DNA of 17,351 nt from Bacteroidales bacterium UBA6117 (GCA_002428385.1 DIWB01000063.1:1-17351), one strand, 5' to 3'; shown: positions 8,802 to 16,386, numbered from the stretch's first letter. Notes: generated by a model not told the origin, from the sequence alone. Translations and numbers: made by a program.

Positions 8802-10721
8802 ATGAGGCGAACTTTGGCAATATTACTGATAACCTGCCTGTCACCCGTTTTTTATGCCGGGGCTCAGGATACAATCAGGCACAGGATAATAGAAATGTGG
8901 AGACTCTCTCCCGATATGACGGAAGAGGTTAAGGTTCCCTTCGACACAACTTTCTCCCTTTTCAACCATTACCGTCTGGCCGACAAATATTCACCGCTCA
9001 ATGCTTACCCGGGGAGTTATGGCCTACCTTTCTATCAACTGAATTTTTTCGACAGGGTTACTGATCCCGACAAATTCCTTTCCGGTAATTTCTACCCTCT
9101 TATGTACCAGCCGGAAAGATACCTGTTCATGAACACTCAGGTTCCATTCACTGAATTTGTCTGGACTTACGCCGGTCCACGCGACCAGGCGGAACAGACT
9201 TTCAGGATAAGACACTCCCAGAACGTCAACAGAAAACTAAACCTGGCGCTTGTCTACGATATTGTTTATAATCTCGGGCAATACAGTTATCAGAGGGCGA
9301 GCGACAAAAACTTCACCTTTAACGGTTCATACAGGGGCGACAAATACACCGCATATTTTGCATACGGTCTGAACAACATGACTACCCTGGAGAACGGGGG
9401 TATAAGTGACTTGAGTCAGCTCGGGACGCTTGACCCCGAAAATATTGAGGTAAACCTGGGCGGGCTGAGCAAAGCCAGAAGTTACCTCAAAAACAGCAAC
9501 CTGATGCTGGTTCAGCGCTACATCCTGGGGAAGAAGGGGCCTGCTGCCGCCGACAGCACAGGGGTGTCAGCCAAACCGTTCTGGCTAAGCGGATCGTTCT
9601 CCCATATTCTTGCCATCGACGGTAACAGGAGAACCTACGAAGACAGTAATCCCGCTTCGGGGTTCTATGATTCGGTTTATATAAGTAATACACGCACCTT
9701 CGATTCCCTCTCTGCAAGAACCATTAAAAACACCGTTCGTTTTGATTTCACCACGGATGAAAACAGAAGGTTCAGGCTTGGAGGCGGAGTTGGGATAAGG
9801 AATGAACTGATAAAATACAGCCAGATAGTGCCCACCCACGATACCCTGCTTGCTGATACTGCTGTATGGCACAAGCATAATAATGTGCTTGTCGGAAGGC
9901 TCTACAACAATATCGGTGACAAGTTCTACTGGATGGCGACCGGCGAGCTTTTTCTGAGCGGATACCGTTTCGGCGATTTTAACCTCGACGGGGTGATATC
10001 CAAGTCGTTCAGCTTTAAAAAGGGTATGGCATCATGGAAAGTTAACGGGGCCATCGCCAACCGCCAGCCTTCCTTCTGGTATGAACAATGGGGGGGAAAC
10101 CATTTTGAATGGACGAAGAGCATGGACAAGGAGTTCCGGATCGATGTCGGTACAAGTTTTTCCTATCCGGCCAGGAAGATGGAACTGAAGTTCAATTATG
10201 CCATTATTGACAATTATACCGGCTTCGATACCCTGGCAATGCCGGCGCAGCATGGAGGCGGCCTGTCGGTTGCGTCTGTGTATGCCAGCAAGGATCTCAA
10301 AGCGTGGAAATTCCATCTCACAACCGATCTCCTTCTTCAGCAGTCAAGCAATCCGGATGTTCTCGATCTGCCTTTGGCCACTGCAAGGGCAACCGGCTTT
10401 TTCGAACATCTGTTCAACTTCAGGAAAACAGACGGACAACTGGACATGCAGGTGGGAGCCGAAGTGTTTTATCACACCATGTACAATGCTTATGCCTATA
10501 TGCCGGCAACCGGAAGGTTCTACAATCAGGACAGGATTGAAACAGGTAATTATCCCTTCGTTAATGTCTTTATGAATCTGAAGATACGCCGGACAAGAAT
10601 ATTCCTGATGCTCGACCACGTCAATGCAGGACTCACCGGTTACGATTACTTCATGATTCCCTCATACCCTATGAATGTCAGGATGTTCAGGTATGGCCTG
10701 GCATGGACTTTTTATGATTGA
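8802..10721 (+). CDS. Putative outer-membrane beta-barrel porin (Porin_10-like)
   Basis: This is predicted to be an outer-membrane beta-barrel protein of 639 residues. The chosen ATG gives a clean signal peptide: two Arg, a hydrophobic stretch, and an AGA|Q cleavage site at residues 21/22. The open frame extends to a TTG at 8742, but that would put 20 non-signal-like residues in front and overlap the ftsZ stop. The mature N-terminus has WRLSPDM and a P-x-DTTFSLFNHY stretch, followed by alternating-pattern aromatic strands, NENGGI-like turns and a final strand ending YGLAWTFYD. These match my memory of the Bacteroidota 'putative porin' family (Porin_10, PF14121). Substrate is unknown. Linkage to ftsZ is by position only. 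A TATATTTG motif just upstream could start a separate transcript. Confidence 0.83.
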   Translation: MRRTLAILLITCLSPVFYAGAQDTIRHRIIEMWRLSPDMTEEVKVPFDTTFSLFNHYRLADKYSPLNAYPGSYGLPFYQLNFFDRVTDPDKFLSGNFYPLMYQPERYLFMNTQVPFTEFVWTYAGPRDQAEQTFRIRHSQNVNRKLNLALVYDIVYNLGQYSYQRASDKNFTFNGSYRGDKYTAYFAYGLNNMTTLENGGISDLSQLGTLDPENIEVNLGGLSKARSYLKNSNLMLVQRYILGKKGPAAADSTGVSAKPFWLSGSFSHILAIDGNRRTYEDSNPASGFYDSVYISNTRTFDSLSARTIKNTVRFDFTTDENRRFRLGGGVGIRNELIKYSQIVPTHDTLLADTAVWHKHNNVLVGRLYNNIGDKFYWMATGELFLSGYRFGDFNLDGVISKSFSFKKGMASWKVNGAIANRQPSFWYEQWGGNHFEWTKSMDKEFRIDVGTSFSYPARKMELKFNYAIIDNYTGFDTLAMPAQHGGGLSVASVYASKDLKAWKFHLTTDLLLQQSSNPDVLDLPLATARATGFFEHLFNFRKTDGQLDMQVGAEVFYHTMYNAYAYMPATGRFYNQDRIETGNYPFVNVFMNLKIRRTRIFLMLDHVNAGLTGYDYFMIPSYPMNVRMFRYGLAWTFYD

Positions 10722-10731
10722 TAATTTTTGT

Positions 10732-10739
10732 TATCTTTG
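10732..10739 (+). promoter_or_regulatory. Candidate Bacteroidota -7 element upstream of the MltF-like gene
   Basis: TATCTTTG matches TAnnTTTG exactly and sits in an AT-rich 62-nt gap between the porin stop and the TTG start of the next gene. The upstream T-run at 10709-10713 is a poor -33 element at about the right spacing. Predicted transcription start would be near 10745, leaving a leader of about 40 nt. Confidence 0.42.
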
Positions 10740-10783
10740 TGTCCGGAAATAAATAAATAATTGATTAATTTAAAATTTATTTT

Positions 10784-12250
10784 TTGACAAAGAAATTACT
10801 CGTTTTACTGGCCATTATCGGAATCCTTTTTCTTTCCTGTTCCGAAAATCCGGCCGGAGAAATCAAAAAAAATTCAGAACTATTTGATCTTGATTCAATC
10901 AGGACAAGAGGCAGGCTTATAGTCATCACTGATTTTAACTCAGCCAACTATTTTCTGTATAAAGGTGAACCCATGGGGTTTCACTACGAACTTCTGGAAG
11001 CGTTCTCTGATCATCTAGGGATTGATCTTGAGATACTTACCGGCAACAGCGTGGAAGCTGCGTTTGCCATGCTTAATAAGGGGCAGGTCGATCTTCTTGC
11101 CATGGGTCTGACAGTAACTCCGTCGCGCAGCCGCAACGTCAGGTTCACTGAATCTTTAGACAGCACAAGGATGATCCTTGTTCAGAGGAAGCCCAACAGA
11201 TGGAGATCACTCACTGCCGCAGACCTTGAAAAAAGGCTTGTCCGTAATCCTCTGGAATTGTCTCATAAAACCGTTTACGTTCAGAAAGGATCGTCTCATG
11301 CCGAATACCTTAAAGCATTATCGGAAGAGTCAGGAGAACCGATGACAATCGTTGAGGTGCCTTTCGAGGGTGAAAGCCTTATTGATCTTGTCGGTAAAGG
11401 AGAAATTGAATTTGCAGCTTGCGATGAGAACATTGCAATGGTAAATTCGGCCCGTTTCCCGGATATCGACATAGAAACAGGCCTGAGCAGTCATCAAAAC
11501 CTTGCATGGGCAATCCGTAAAAGTAATTCCGACCAGCTTGAAAATGAGCTCAACCATTGGATAAAAACATTCAGGGAGACTCAGACTTTCGCCATTCTTT
11601 ACTCAAAATACTTCAGAAACTCCAACCCGGTTAAGTTTCTAAAGAGCGAAAATTACTCTCTCCGGTCAGGAAAAGTATCTCAATGGGACAATCTCATAAA
11701 GACTTACAGTGAGAAGATCGGCTGGGACTGGCGCCTGCTTGCCTCGCTTATCTGCCAGGAATCGAGGTTTATCCCTGATGTGGTGTCGAGAGTGGGAGCT
11801 TACGGGCTCATGCAGGTAATGCCTGAGACCGGCAGGCATTTTGGCATTGATGTCACCGCTTCACCGGAGCTGAACATAAAGGCGGGAGTAAAATTCATAG
11901 ACTGGCTTCATAGTATCTTTGATTCGAAGATTGCCGATAAAAATGAAAGGACTAAATTCATCCTTGCGGCTTACAATGCAGGCCCCGGACACATACTCGA
12001 TGCCATGAAACTTGCAGAGAAAAATGGCATGGATCCTCAGCTTTGGGACGGCAGCGTTGCTGATTGGGTGTTGAAAAAGGCCGAACCGAAGTATTATAAC
12101 GACAGCGTTGTGAAATATGGTTATTTCACAGGAAAGGAATCGGTTGCTTTTGTCAGCCAGATCCTCGAAAGGTACGAGCACTACAGGAATATTCTTCCCG
12201 ATAACGGTGAATCGCTGACACTCAATACAAGCGGTATTCCCGGTTTCTAA
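10784..12250 (+). CDS. MltF-like membrane-bound lytic transglycosylase (SBP_bac_3 + SLT domains)
   Basis: This predicted lipoprotein cleaves the MurNAc-GlcNAc bond of peptidoglycan to leave 1,6-anhydro-MurNAc ends. The 488-residue layout matches MltF: a solute-binding-protein type 3 regulatory domain (about residues 40-278, with GEPMGFHYELL at 61-71 and DLLAMGLTVTPSR at 103-115), then a lysozyme-like SLT domain (about 300-430). The SLT domain has the catalytic glutamate E326 in ICQESRF, GAYGLMQVMPETG (338-350) and the AAYNAGPGH motif (395-403). The N-terminus MTKKLL plus a hydrophobic run to FLSC (C19) is a lipoprotein signal. The start codon is TTG: the next upstream in-frame stop is TAA at 10766, and no ATG precedes the signal peptide. 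Its stop overlaps that of the convergent permease gene. The symbol mltF is likely but left blank because other fused transglycosylases exist. Confidence 0.88.
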   Translation: MTKKLLVLLAIIGILFLSCSENPAGEIKKNSELFDLDSIRTRGRLIVITDFNSANYFLYKGEPMGFHYELLEAFSDHLGIDLEILTGNSVEAAFAMLNKGQVDLLAMGLTVTPSRSRNVRFTESLDSTRMILVQRKPNRWRSLTAADLEKRLVRNPLELSHKTVYVQKGSSHAEYLKALSEESGEPMTIVEVPFEGESLIDLVGKGEIEFAACDENIAMVNSARFPDIDIETGLSSHQNLAWAIRKSNSDQLENELNHWIKTFRETQTFAILYSKYFRNSNPVKFLKSENYSLRSGKVSQWDNLIKTYSEKIGWDWRLLASLICQESRFIPDVVSRVGAYGLMQVMPETGRHFGIDVTASPELNIKAGVKFIDWLHSIFDSKIADKNERTKFILAAYNAGPGHILDAMKLAEKNGMDPQLWDGSVADWVLKKAEPKYYNDSVVKYGYFTGKESVAFVSQILERYEHYRNILPDNGESLTLNTSGIPGF

Positions 12251-13491
12251 TCATACCTGATTGCCTTTACAGGCGTAATGCGGCTTATCAGCTGTGAGGG
12301 TACAAGCAGCATAAGGATGATTATAATCATTGTCCCTGCGTTGAGCAGGATAATATGGGACAGTTCCATATTTACCGGGACGGTTTTTATATAGTACGAA
12401 CTGGGATCGAGTGAGATAAATCCGGTTTTTAGCTGAAGAAAGGCCAGTCCCAGGCCGATGATATTACCCCACAGCAATCCTTTGGCAATAAGCCAGCCGG
12501 CCTGATAAAGGAAAATCTTCCTGATGGTTCCGTTATCTGATCCGAGAGCCTTGAAGACACCTATCATATTGGTCTTTTCGAGTATAATGATCAGAAGTCC
12601 CGAGATCATGTTGAACCCAGCAACAAGAAGCATGAGGGTAATGATAATGAAGACGTTCATGTCCTGGAAATTGAGCCAGTCGAAAATCTGGGGGTACCTT
12701 AGCCTTATGTTGGTGACCTTGAATTTGGTTTCTTCCTCCAGGAGCCTGTATCCCACCTGGTTCCTTACCGCGAGGGTCATCTCGTCGAGCCGGTCGAAAT
12801 CGTCGATGAATATTTCGAAACCGCTCACCTGATCGTCTGTCCAGCCATTCAGCCTTTTAATATGGCCAATATCGCAGAAGACATACATCTTGTCGAATTC
12901 CTCGAGACTGGTTTCATAGATCCCGCTTACTGTAAACCGGCGGCTGCGGGGAGGGTCCTGTACGAAATACATTGCAAATGAGTCACCCGTTTTCAGGCGC
13001 AGCATGTCGGATATCTTTTTGGAAATGATCACCTCATTTGTGCGCCCTGTATCCGATACGGAGAATACGTTGCCGTCGATGATGTTGCTTCTGAAGAAAT
13101 CCCAGTCGAAGTCGCTTCCCACACCTTTCAGCACCACACCCTGGATAGCCTCTGTGGTCTTGATGATACCTGCTTTTGTGGCGAAAACCTGAACATGCTT
13201 TATGCCGTCCATTTCCTTTATCCTGGGGATAAAAGCCTGGGTGTCGCTTACCGGTATGGTTTCGAGCGACAGGTTGGAGTCAAAGTTGAGGATCTGGATA
13301 TTTGAACCGAATCCCACTATCTTGTCGCGGATCTGTTGTTTAAATCCTGTAAGAACCGCAACTGCGATTATCATAACCGCCAGTCCCATGGCAATTCCCA
13401 CAATGGCGATCACATTTATCGGCCTCGAGAATGAAGTCTTCTCAGTCCGTCCCCTGATGAGACGCCGGGCTATGAAATAAGGAAGGTTCAT
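12247..13491 (-). CDS. LolC/LolE-like ABC transporter permease (MacB_PCD + FtsX domains)
   Basis: This is an inner-membrane permease of 414 residues, related to the LolCE proteins that release lipoproteins from the inner membrane. Four predicted helices are visible: about 25-48 (containing GIAMGLAVMIIAVAVLTGF), 278-304, 325-353 and 378-400. A large periplasmic domain of MacB type spans about 50-275. The cytoplasmic stretch ILEKTNMIGVFKALG (303-317) is the usual FtsX-family coupling region. The C-terminus ends PVKAIRYD, typical for the family. No ATP-binding subunit (LolD-like) and no periplasmic partner is encoded in the window, so its ATPase must be elsewhere. Lipoprotein release is an inference from family resemblance; other FtsX-type exporters remain possible. 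The gene is convergent with the transglycosylase gene (4-nt overlap of the ends) and divergent from namZ. Confidence 0.85.
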   Translation of the reverse strand: MNLPYFIARRLIRGRTEKTSFSRPINVIAIVGIAMGLAVMIIAVAVLTGFKQQIRDKIVGFGSNIQILNFDSNLSLETIPVSDTQAFIPRIKEMDGIKHVQVFATKAGIIKTTEAIQGVVLKGVGSDFDWDFFRSNIIDGNVFSVSDTGRTNEVIISKKISDMLRLKTGDSFAMYFVQDPPRSRRFTVSGIYETSLEEFDKMYVFCDIGHIKRLNGWTDDQVSGFEIFIDDFDRLDEMTLAVRNQVGYRLLEEETKFKVTNIRLRYPQIFDWLNFQDMNVFIIITLMLLVAGFNMISGLLIIILEKTNMIGVFKALGSDNGTIRKIFLYQAGWLIAKGLLWGNIIGLGLAFLQLKTGFISLDPSSYYIKTVPVNMELSHIILLNAGTMIIIILMLLVPSQLISRITPVKAIRYD

Positions 13492-13555
13492 AAAGTAAAG
13501 TCATGTCAAAAATAAGTATAAAAATGTTAGATTTACATAAGTTAAACATAGTCAA
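13492..13555. promoter_or_regulatory. Divergent promoter region between the permease and namZ genes
   Basis: This 64-bp AT-rich gap must hold promoters for both flanking genes. On the - strand TATTTTTG (13514 down to 13507) matches TAnnTTTG exactly and would give a leader of roughly 10 nt for the permease gene. On the + strand TAGATTTA (13528-13535) matches seven of eight positions, about 20 nt before the namZ ATG. Neither has a convincing -33 TTTG at the right spacing. Confidence 0.4.
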
Positions 13556-14728
13556 ATGAAAAAGTCACTTCTTGTTGTTCTTCTAATAGCAGGCTTTGGA
13601 ATCCATGCATCATGCAGCAGGCCGGTTGAGCCACCTGTTCCGGGAGCCTGGCAGATCGACAGGTACAGGGATCTTATTACCGGGAAAACTATAGCGATAG
13701 TGGCGAACCAGACCTCAATGGTCGGTACGACCCACCTGGTCGATACTCTCAGGAGTTCAGGCTTCGACATAAGGGCCATCTTTGCTCCCGAGCACGGGTT
13801 CAGGGATCTGGCCGATGCCGGCGATCACATAGAGGACGGGAAGGATATATCTACCGGCATTCCCATAATCAGTCTGTACGGAGGCCATTTTAAGCCGCTG
13901 CCGGAAGATCTGGAGGGAATCAGCGTGGTGCTTTTTGATATTCAGGATGTCGGAGTCAGATTTTACACCTACATTTCAACCCTTCACTATGTTATGGAGT
14001 CCTGCGCTGAGAATAATGTTGAATGCATTGTCCTCGACAGGCCCAATCCAAATGGTTTTTATGTTGACGGGAATATACTTGACACTGCTCACAGGTCTTT
14101 TGTCGGGATGCATCCGGTGCCGGTTGTCCACGGGATGACGATAGGTGAATATGCGCAGATGATCAACGGGGAAGGATGGCTGAAGGATGGAGTCAGATGC
14201 AGGCTGACAGTCATACCATGCCGGAATTACACTCATGAGACATATTACGAACTGCCTGTTAGACCTTCGCCGAATCTTCCGAATCAGAATTCGGTGTACC
14301 TTTATCCCTCAACCTGCTTTTTTGAGGGAACCACCCTTTCGCTTGGCAGGGGAACCTCTTTCCCCTTTCAGGTTTACGGATCTCCGAAACTACCCGATAA
14401 CGGCTTCAGCTTCACTCCGGAAAGTGTGAGCGGGGCAAAGAATCCACCACTTCTGGGACAGCGTTGTTATGGCACCGACCTTCGAAATACACTTACCGAC
14501 GGGATAGTCCCGGCACCTGAGCTTAACCTGGGGTGGGTGATTGATGCCTGGAATAAATATCCGGATAAGAATGATTTTTTCACTCCATATTTTGATGTCC
14601 TGGCAGGAGGTCCGGTGCTGAGGGAGCAGATTGTCCGCGGCATGAGCGCCGGAGATATCAGGAAAACCTGGCTAAGCGGTCTTGAGAGTTTTAAGCGGGT
14701 AAGAGAGAAGTATCTGCTCTATAAGTAA
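13556..14728 (+). CDS. namZ: DUF1343 / NamZ-type exo-beta-N-acetylmuramidase lipoprotein
   Basis: NamZ-family enzymes (GH171, formerly DUF1343) remove MurNAc from the non-reducing end of peptide-free peptidoglycan fragments; characterised members are from Bacillus subtilis and Tannerella forsythia. The 390-residue protein has the expected length and motifs: APEHGFRD (77-84), ISLYGG (105-110), DIQDVGVRFYTY (128-139), DRPNP (161-165), PSPNLP (237-242) and EGTTLSLGRGTSFPF (257-271). The acidic and histidine residues of APEHG are the likely active-site region. The N-terminus is a signal peptide ending HASC (C20), suggesting a lipoprotein. No N-acetylglucosaminidase, MurNAc transporter or murQ/murK-type recycling gene is visible nearby, so a recycling role is inferred from family alone. 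It is transcribed away from the permease gene with a 64-bp gap. Confidence 0.86.
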   Translation: MKKSLLVVLLIAGFGIHASCSRPVEPPVPGAWQIDRYRDLITGKTIAIVANQTSMVGTTHLVDTLRSSGFDIRAIFAPEHGFRDLADAGDHIEDGKDISTGIPIISLYGGHFKPLPEDLEGISVVLFDIQDVGVRFYTYISTLHYVMESCAENNVECIVLDRPNPNGFYVDGNILDTAHRSFVGMHPVPVVHGMTIGEYAQMINGEGWLKDGVRCRLTVIPCRNYTHETYYELPVRPSPNLPNQNSVYLYPSTCFFEGTTLSLGRGTSFPFQVYGSPKLPDNGFSFTPESVSGAKNPPLLGQRCYGTDLRNTLTDGIVPAPELNLGWVIDAWNKYPDKNDFFTPYFDVLAGGPVLREQIVRGMSAGDIRKTWLSGLESFKRVREKYLLYK

Positions 14729-14831
14729 CGAGTTGGCAGTAAGCAGTCTGCAGTTAGCAGGCGTAAAGGCTTTAAAGTATTAAGGCGTGACGCAATGCCC
14801 CCCGTACCGCACGCCATGCGCAGCATAACTC
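14729..14831. other. Intergenic gap between namZ and the DUF4907 gene (convergent ends)
   Basis: This 103-bp gap separates convergent genes. Its first part holds four tandem 7-bp units. Its second part has a 6-bp inverted repeat, GGCGTG (14784-14789) and CACGCC (14810-14815), separated by 20 nt and without a T-run, so it is a weak terminator candidate at best. No gene is supported here. Confidence 0.6.
14732..14759. repeat. Short tandem heptamer repeat, four copies of GTnnGCA
   Basis: The 28 bases read as GTTGGCA, GTAAGCA, GTCTGCA and GTTAGCA, four consecutive 7-bp units sharing GTnnGCA. The array starts three bases after the namZ stop codon and stops abruptly at 14760. Two variable positions per unit argue against simple recent slippage. 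I recall similar GCAGT-rich intergenic arrays in other Bacteroidota genomes, but their role is unknown to me. Confidence 0.75.
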
Positions 14832-15155
14832 CTATTCCCCCACGATTTTCCTTATTTCCTCCGAAGTAACCGAAGGAATCTTTTGGTTTTTCATCTTTCT
14901 GGTCACCAGGCGTGCTGTTTTCCTGGCTGAAACCTTGTCGGGGAATGGCTTGTCACCTTCAACTGCCGGCATATAGGGCTGGTGGATGTACACTTTTTCC
15001 TTTCTGAGGATATCATATCCCCATCCGTCGCCGTTTCTGAACAATGCCACCTCATAAAATTGCCCTCTTCGGGCAATTGCAAATGAAACAGCAATTATTA
15101 CCGCGAAGAGGGCAAATATTATTAATGCCTTTTTTTTGTTGTCAGTCATCTTCAT
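14832..15155 (-). CDS. DUF4907 domain protein, small membrane-anchored
   Basis: This 107-residue protein has a lysine-rich N-terminus and one hydrophobic segment (about residues 9-27), which is either an uncleaved signal anchor or a signal peptide. The rest is expected outside the cytoplasm. The segment from about 33 to 85, with GDGWGYDIL (42-50), YIHQPYMPAV (56-65) and ARKTARLV (77-84), fits my memory of DUF4907 (PF16250), a Bacteroidota family of unknown function. The ATG lies within the end of the Kelch gene, giving a 14-nt overlap and suggesting translational coupling and shared function. An in-frame second Met two codons later is an alternative start. Nothing in the sequence points to an enzyme. 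Confidence 0.78.
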   Translation of the reverse strand: MKMTDNKKKALIIFALFAVIIAVSFAIARRGQFYEVALFRNGDGWGYDILRKEKVYIHQPYMPAVEGDKPFPDKVSARKTARLVTRKMKNQKIPSVTSEEIRKIVGE

Positions 15156-16152
15156 TCATCACGGCATCAGGGTCGAATGCCCAGATATCGTCGAAGTAAT
15201 AGGTCGAGCCTTTGCCCATGGTCACGTAACCACGATTGCCAATGGCAAAGCCTACTCCATCTGATCTGTTGGAGCCTTCGAAATTTGATTTCTCCGACCA
15301 CAGATCGGTAGCGGGGTCATATTCCCAAACATCAGTTCCCGTAGTTTGTCCTCCGGTTGCCAGGTAACCTTTGCCATTAATACTGAAACCAACTTTGCCG
15401 GTTCCCTTTATTGTTGTATAGTCGTCGTCATAAATTTCGTTCGAAACATTGGCGATGGGCCTCATTTTATCCCATACATCGGTCGACGGGTCATATCTCC
15501 ACATGTCGTTGAGGTAATCACCGTTGTCAATTCCGCCGCTTACATAACCTTTCCCGCCTATGACGAATGTGACTGCGCTGTTTCTCTTGCTGCCTCCGAT
15601 ACTCGATACCTTGGTCCAGATATCAGATGACGGATCATATTCCCAGAAATCCTTGAAATAGGCCACGCTGTCGCCGGTACCCACATATCCCTTGTTGTTG
15701 ATTGACATTGCTACGGCTGAACGTCTTGCAGGTCCGCCGAACTCAGCTATGGGAGACCATGTGTTTGAAGCGGGATCATATTGGAAAAAATCCTTCAGTC
15801 TGTATCTGCCATCCCATCCGGTACCGATAAAACCTTTCGTATCGGAATTGAAAGCTACGGCCTGGCTCCTGGCAGTTCCGGGGAAGTCAGCTTTCTGAGT
15901 CCAGGAGTTCCTTGCAGGATCATATTCCCAGAAGTCAGTATGAAAATTATCACCGTCGTATCCCGTTCCGACATAAGCTTTGCCACCTATCACAAATCCG
16001 GCAGCATCTGCCCGGGGCAGCCCGTCGAAGTCAGATAACTCCACCCAGTTGCCAACAAGCTCCTCCACCGGATTATCGCATGAACTAAAGAACGGCACAG
16101 CAAGAATCAACGCCATTACTTTAATCCAGATCTTAACCTCTTTGTATGTCAT
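15142..16152 (-). CDS. Kelch-repeat beta-propeller lipoprotein
   Basis: This 336-residue protein is predicted to fold as a beta-propeller, usually a binding scaffold and sometimes an enzyme. The N-terminal signal ends FFSSC (C25), indicating a lipoprotein exported across the inner membrane. Six Kelch repeats follow, each with a W near its start, a hydrophobic GKGYVGTG-like pair of strands, and a closing D-x-W-x-YDP motif. Repeat-start tryptophans are at residues 36, 84, 132, 179, 227 and 285. The fifth repeat carries about ten extra residues (around 238-249, acidic and Tyr-rich). The protein ends DAVMNEDD just after the last repeat. The DUF4907 gene overlaps its 3' end. It resembles galactose-oxidase/Kelch proteins and N-acetylneuraminate epimerase in fold only; no catalytic motif is recognised, so no enzymatic role is assigned. 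Confidence 0.88.
   Translation of the reverse strand: MTYKEVKIWIKVMALILAVPFFSSCDNPVEELVGNWVELSDFDGLPRADAAGFVIGGKAYVGTGYDGDNFHTDFWEYDPARNSWTQKADFPGTARSQAVAFNSDTKGFIGTGWDGRYRLKDFFQYDPASNTWSPIAEFGGPARRSAVAMSINNKGYVGTGDSVAYFKDFWEYDPSSDIWTKVSSIGGSKRNSAVTFVIGGKGYVSGGIDNGDYLNDMWRYDPSTDVWDKMRPIANVSNEIYDDDYTTIKGTGKVGFSINGKGYLATGGQTTGTDVWEYDPATDLWSEKSNFEGSNRSDGVGFAIGNRGYVTMGKGSTYYFDDIWAFDPDAVMNEDD
15157..16047 (-). repeat. Six tandem Kelch-blade coding repeats
   Basis: The gene contains six diverged repeat units of about 144 bp (tryptophan spacing 48, 48, 47, 48 and 58 codons). At the DNA level the segments encoding the YDP motif are still similar, for example around 15628-15655, 15770-15800 and 15914-15936, where GGATCATATT recurs on the + strand. 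This fits descent by internal duplication and makes the locus prone to repeat-number change. Confidence 0.8.
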
Positions 16153-16184
16153 CTTTCCCTTAATTAAATTTTTAATAATTCACA

Positions 16185-16192
16185 CAAAACTA
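16185..16192 (-). promoter_or_regulatory. Candidate Bacteroidota -7 element for the Kelch-DUF4907 pair
   Basis: Read on the - strand, these bases are TAGTTTTG, an exact TAnnTTTG match, 32 nt upstream of the Kelch ATG. Predicted leader length is about 25 nt. No clear -33 TTTG is found at the right spacing. The element lies between the two TTAATTAA palindromes. Confidence 0.35.
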
Positions 16193-16386
16193 TCTGAAGC
16201 ATCCTTTAATTAAAAGCTTTGTAGATATATGCCTTAAAAGAGTAGACAAGATGCGAAAAATAATCGACAAAACTTAAATACTGGAATAGCATGTCAGATA
16301 ATCCCCCTCGTCTGCATTTGGTGTAATGAAATATCTTTGGAAAATGCCGTTATGTCTACTCATTTATGGTTTTTGTATATATTTGC

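Noticed and set aside
14732..14759. Repeat array considered as a CRISPR remnant
   Set aside because: Units are 7 bp with no spacers and no cas gene is present, so it does not fit a CRISPR structure.
14784..14815. Inverted repeat GGCGTG/CACGCC considered as a rho-independent terminator
   Set aside because: The stem is only 6 bp with a 20-nt loop and there is no T-run on either strand.
15142..16152. Kelch protein considered as N-acetylneuraminate epimerase (NanM-like)
   Set aside because: Fold-level similarity only; no epimerase motif was recognised and no sialic-acid genes lie nearby.
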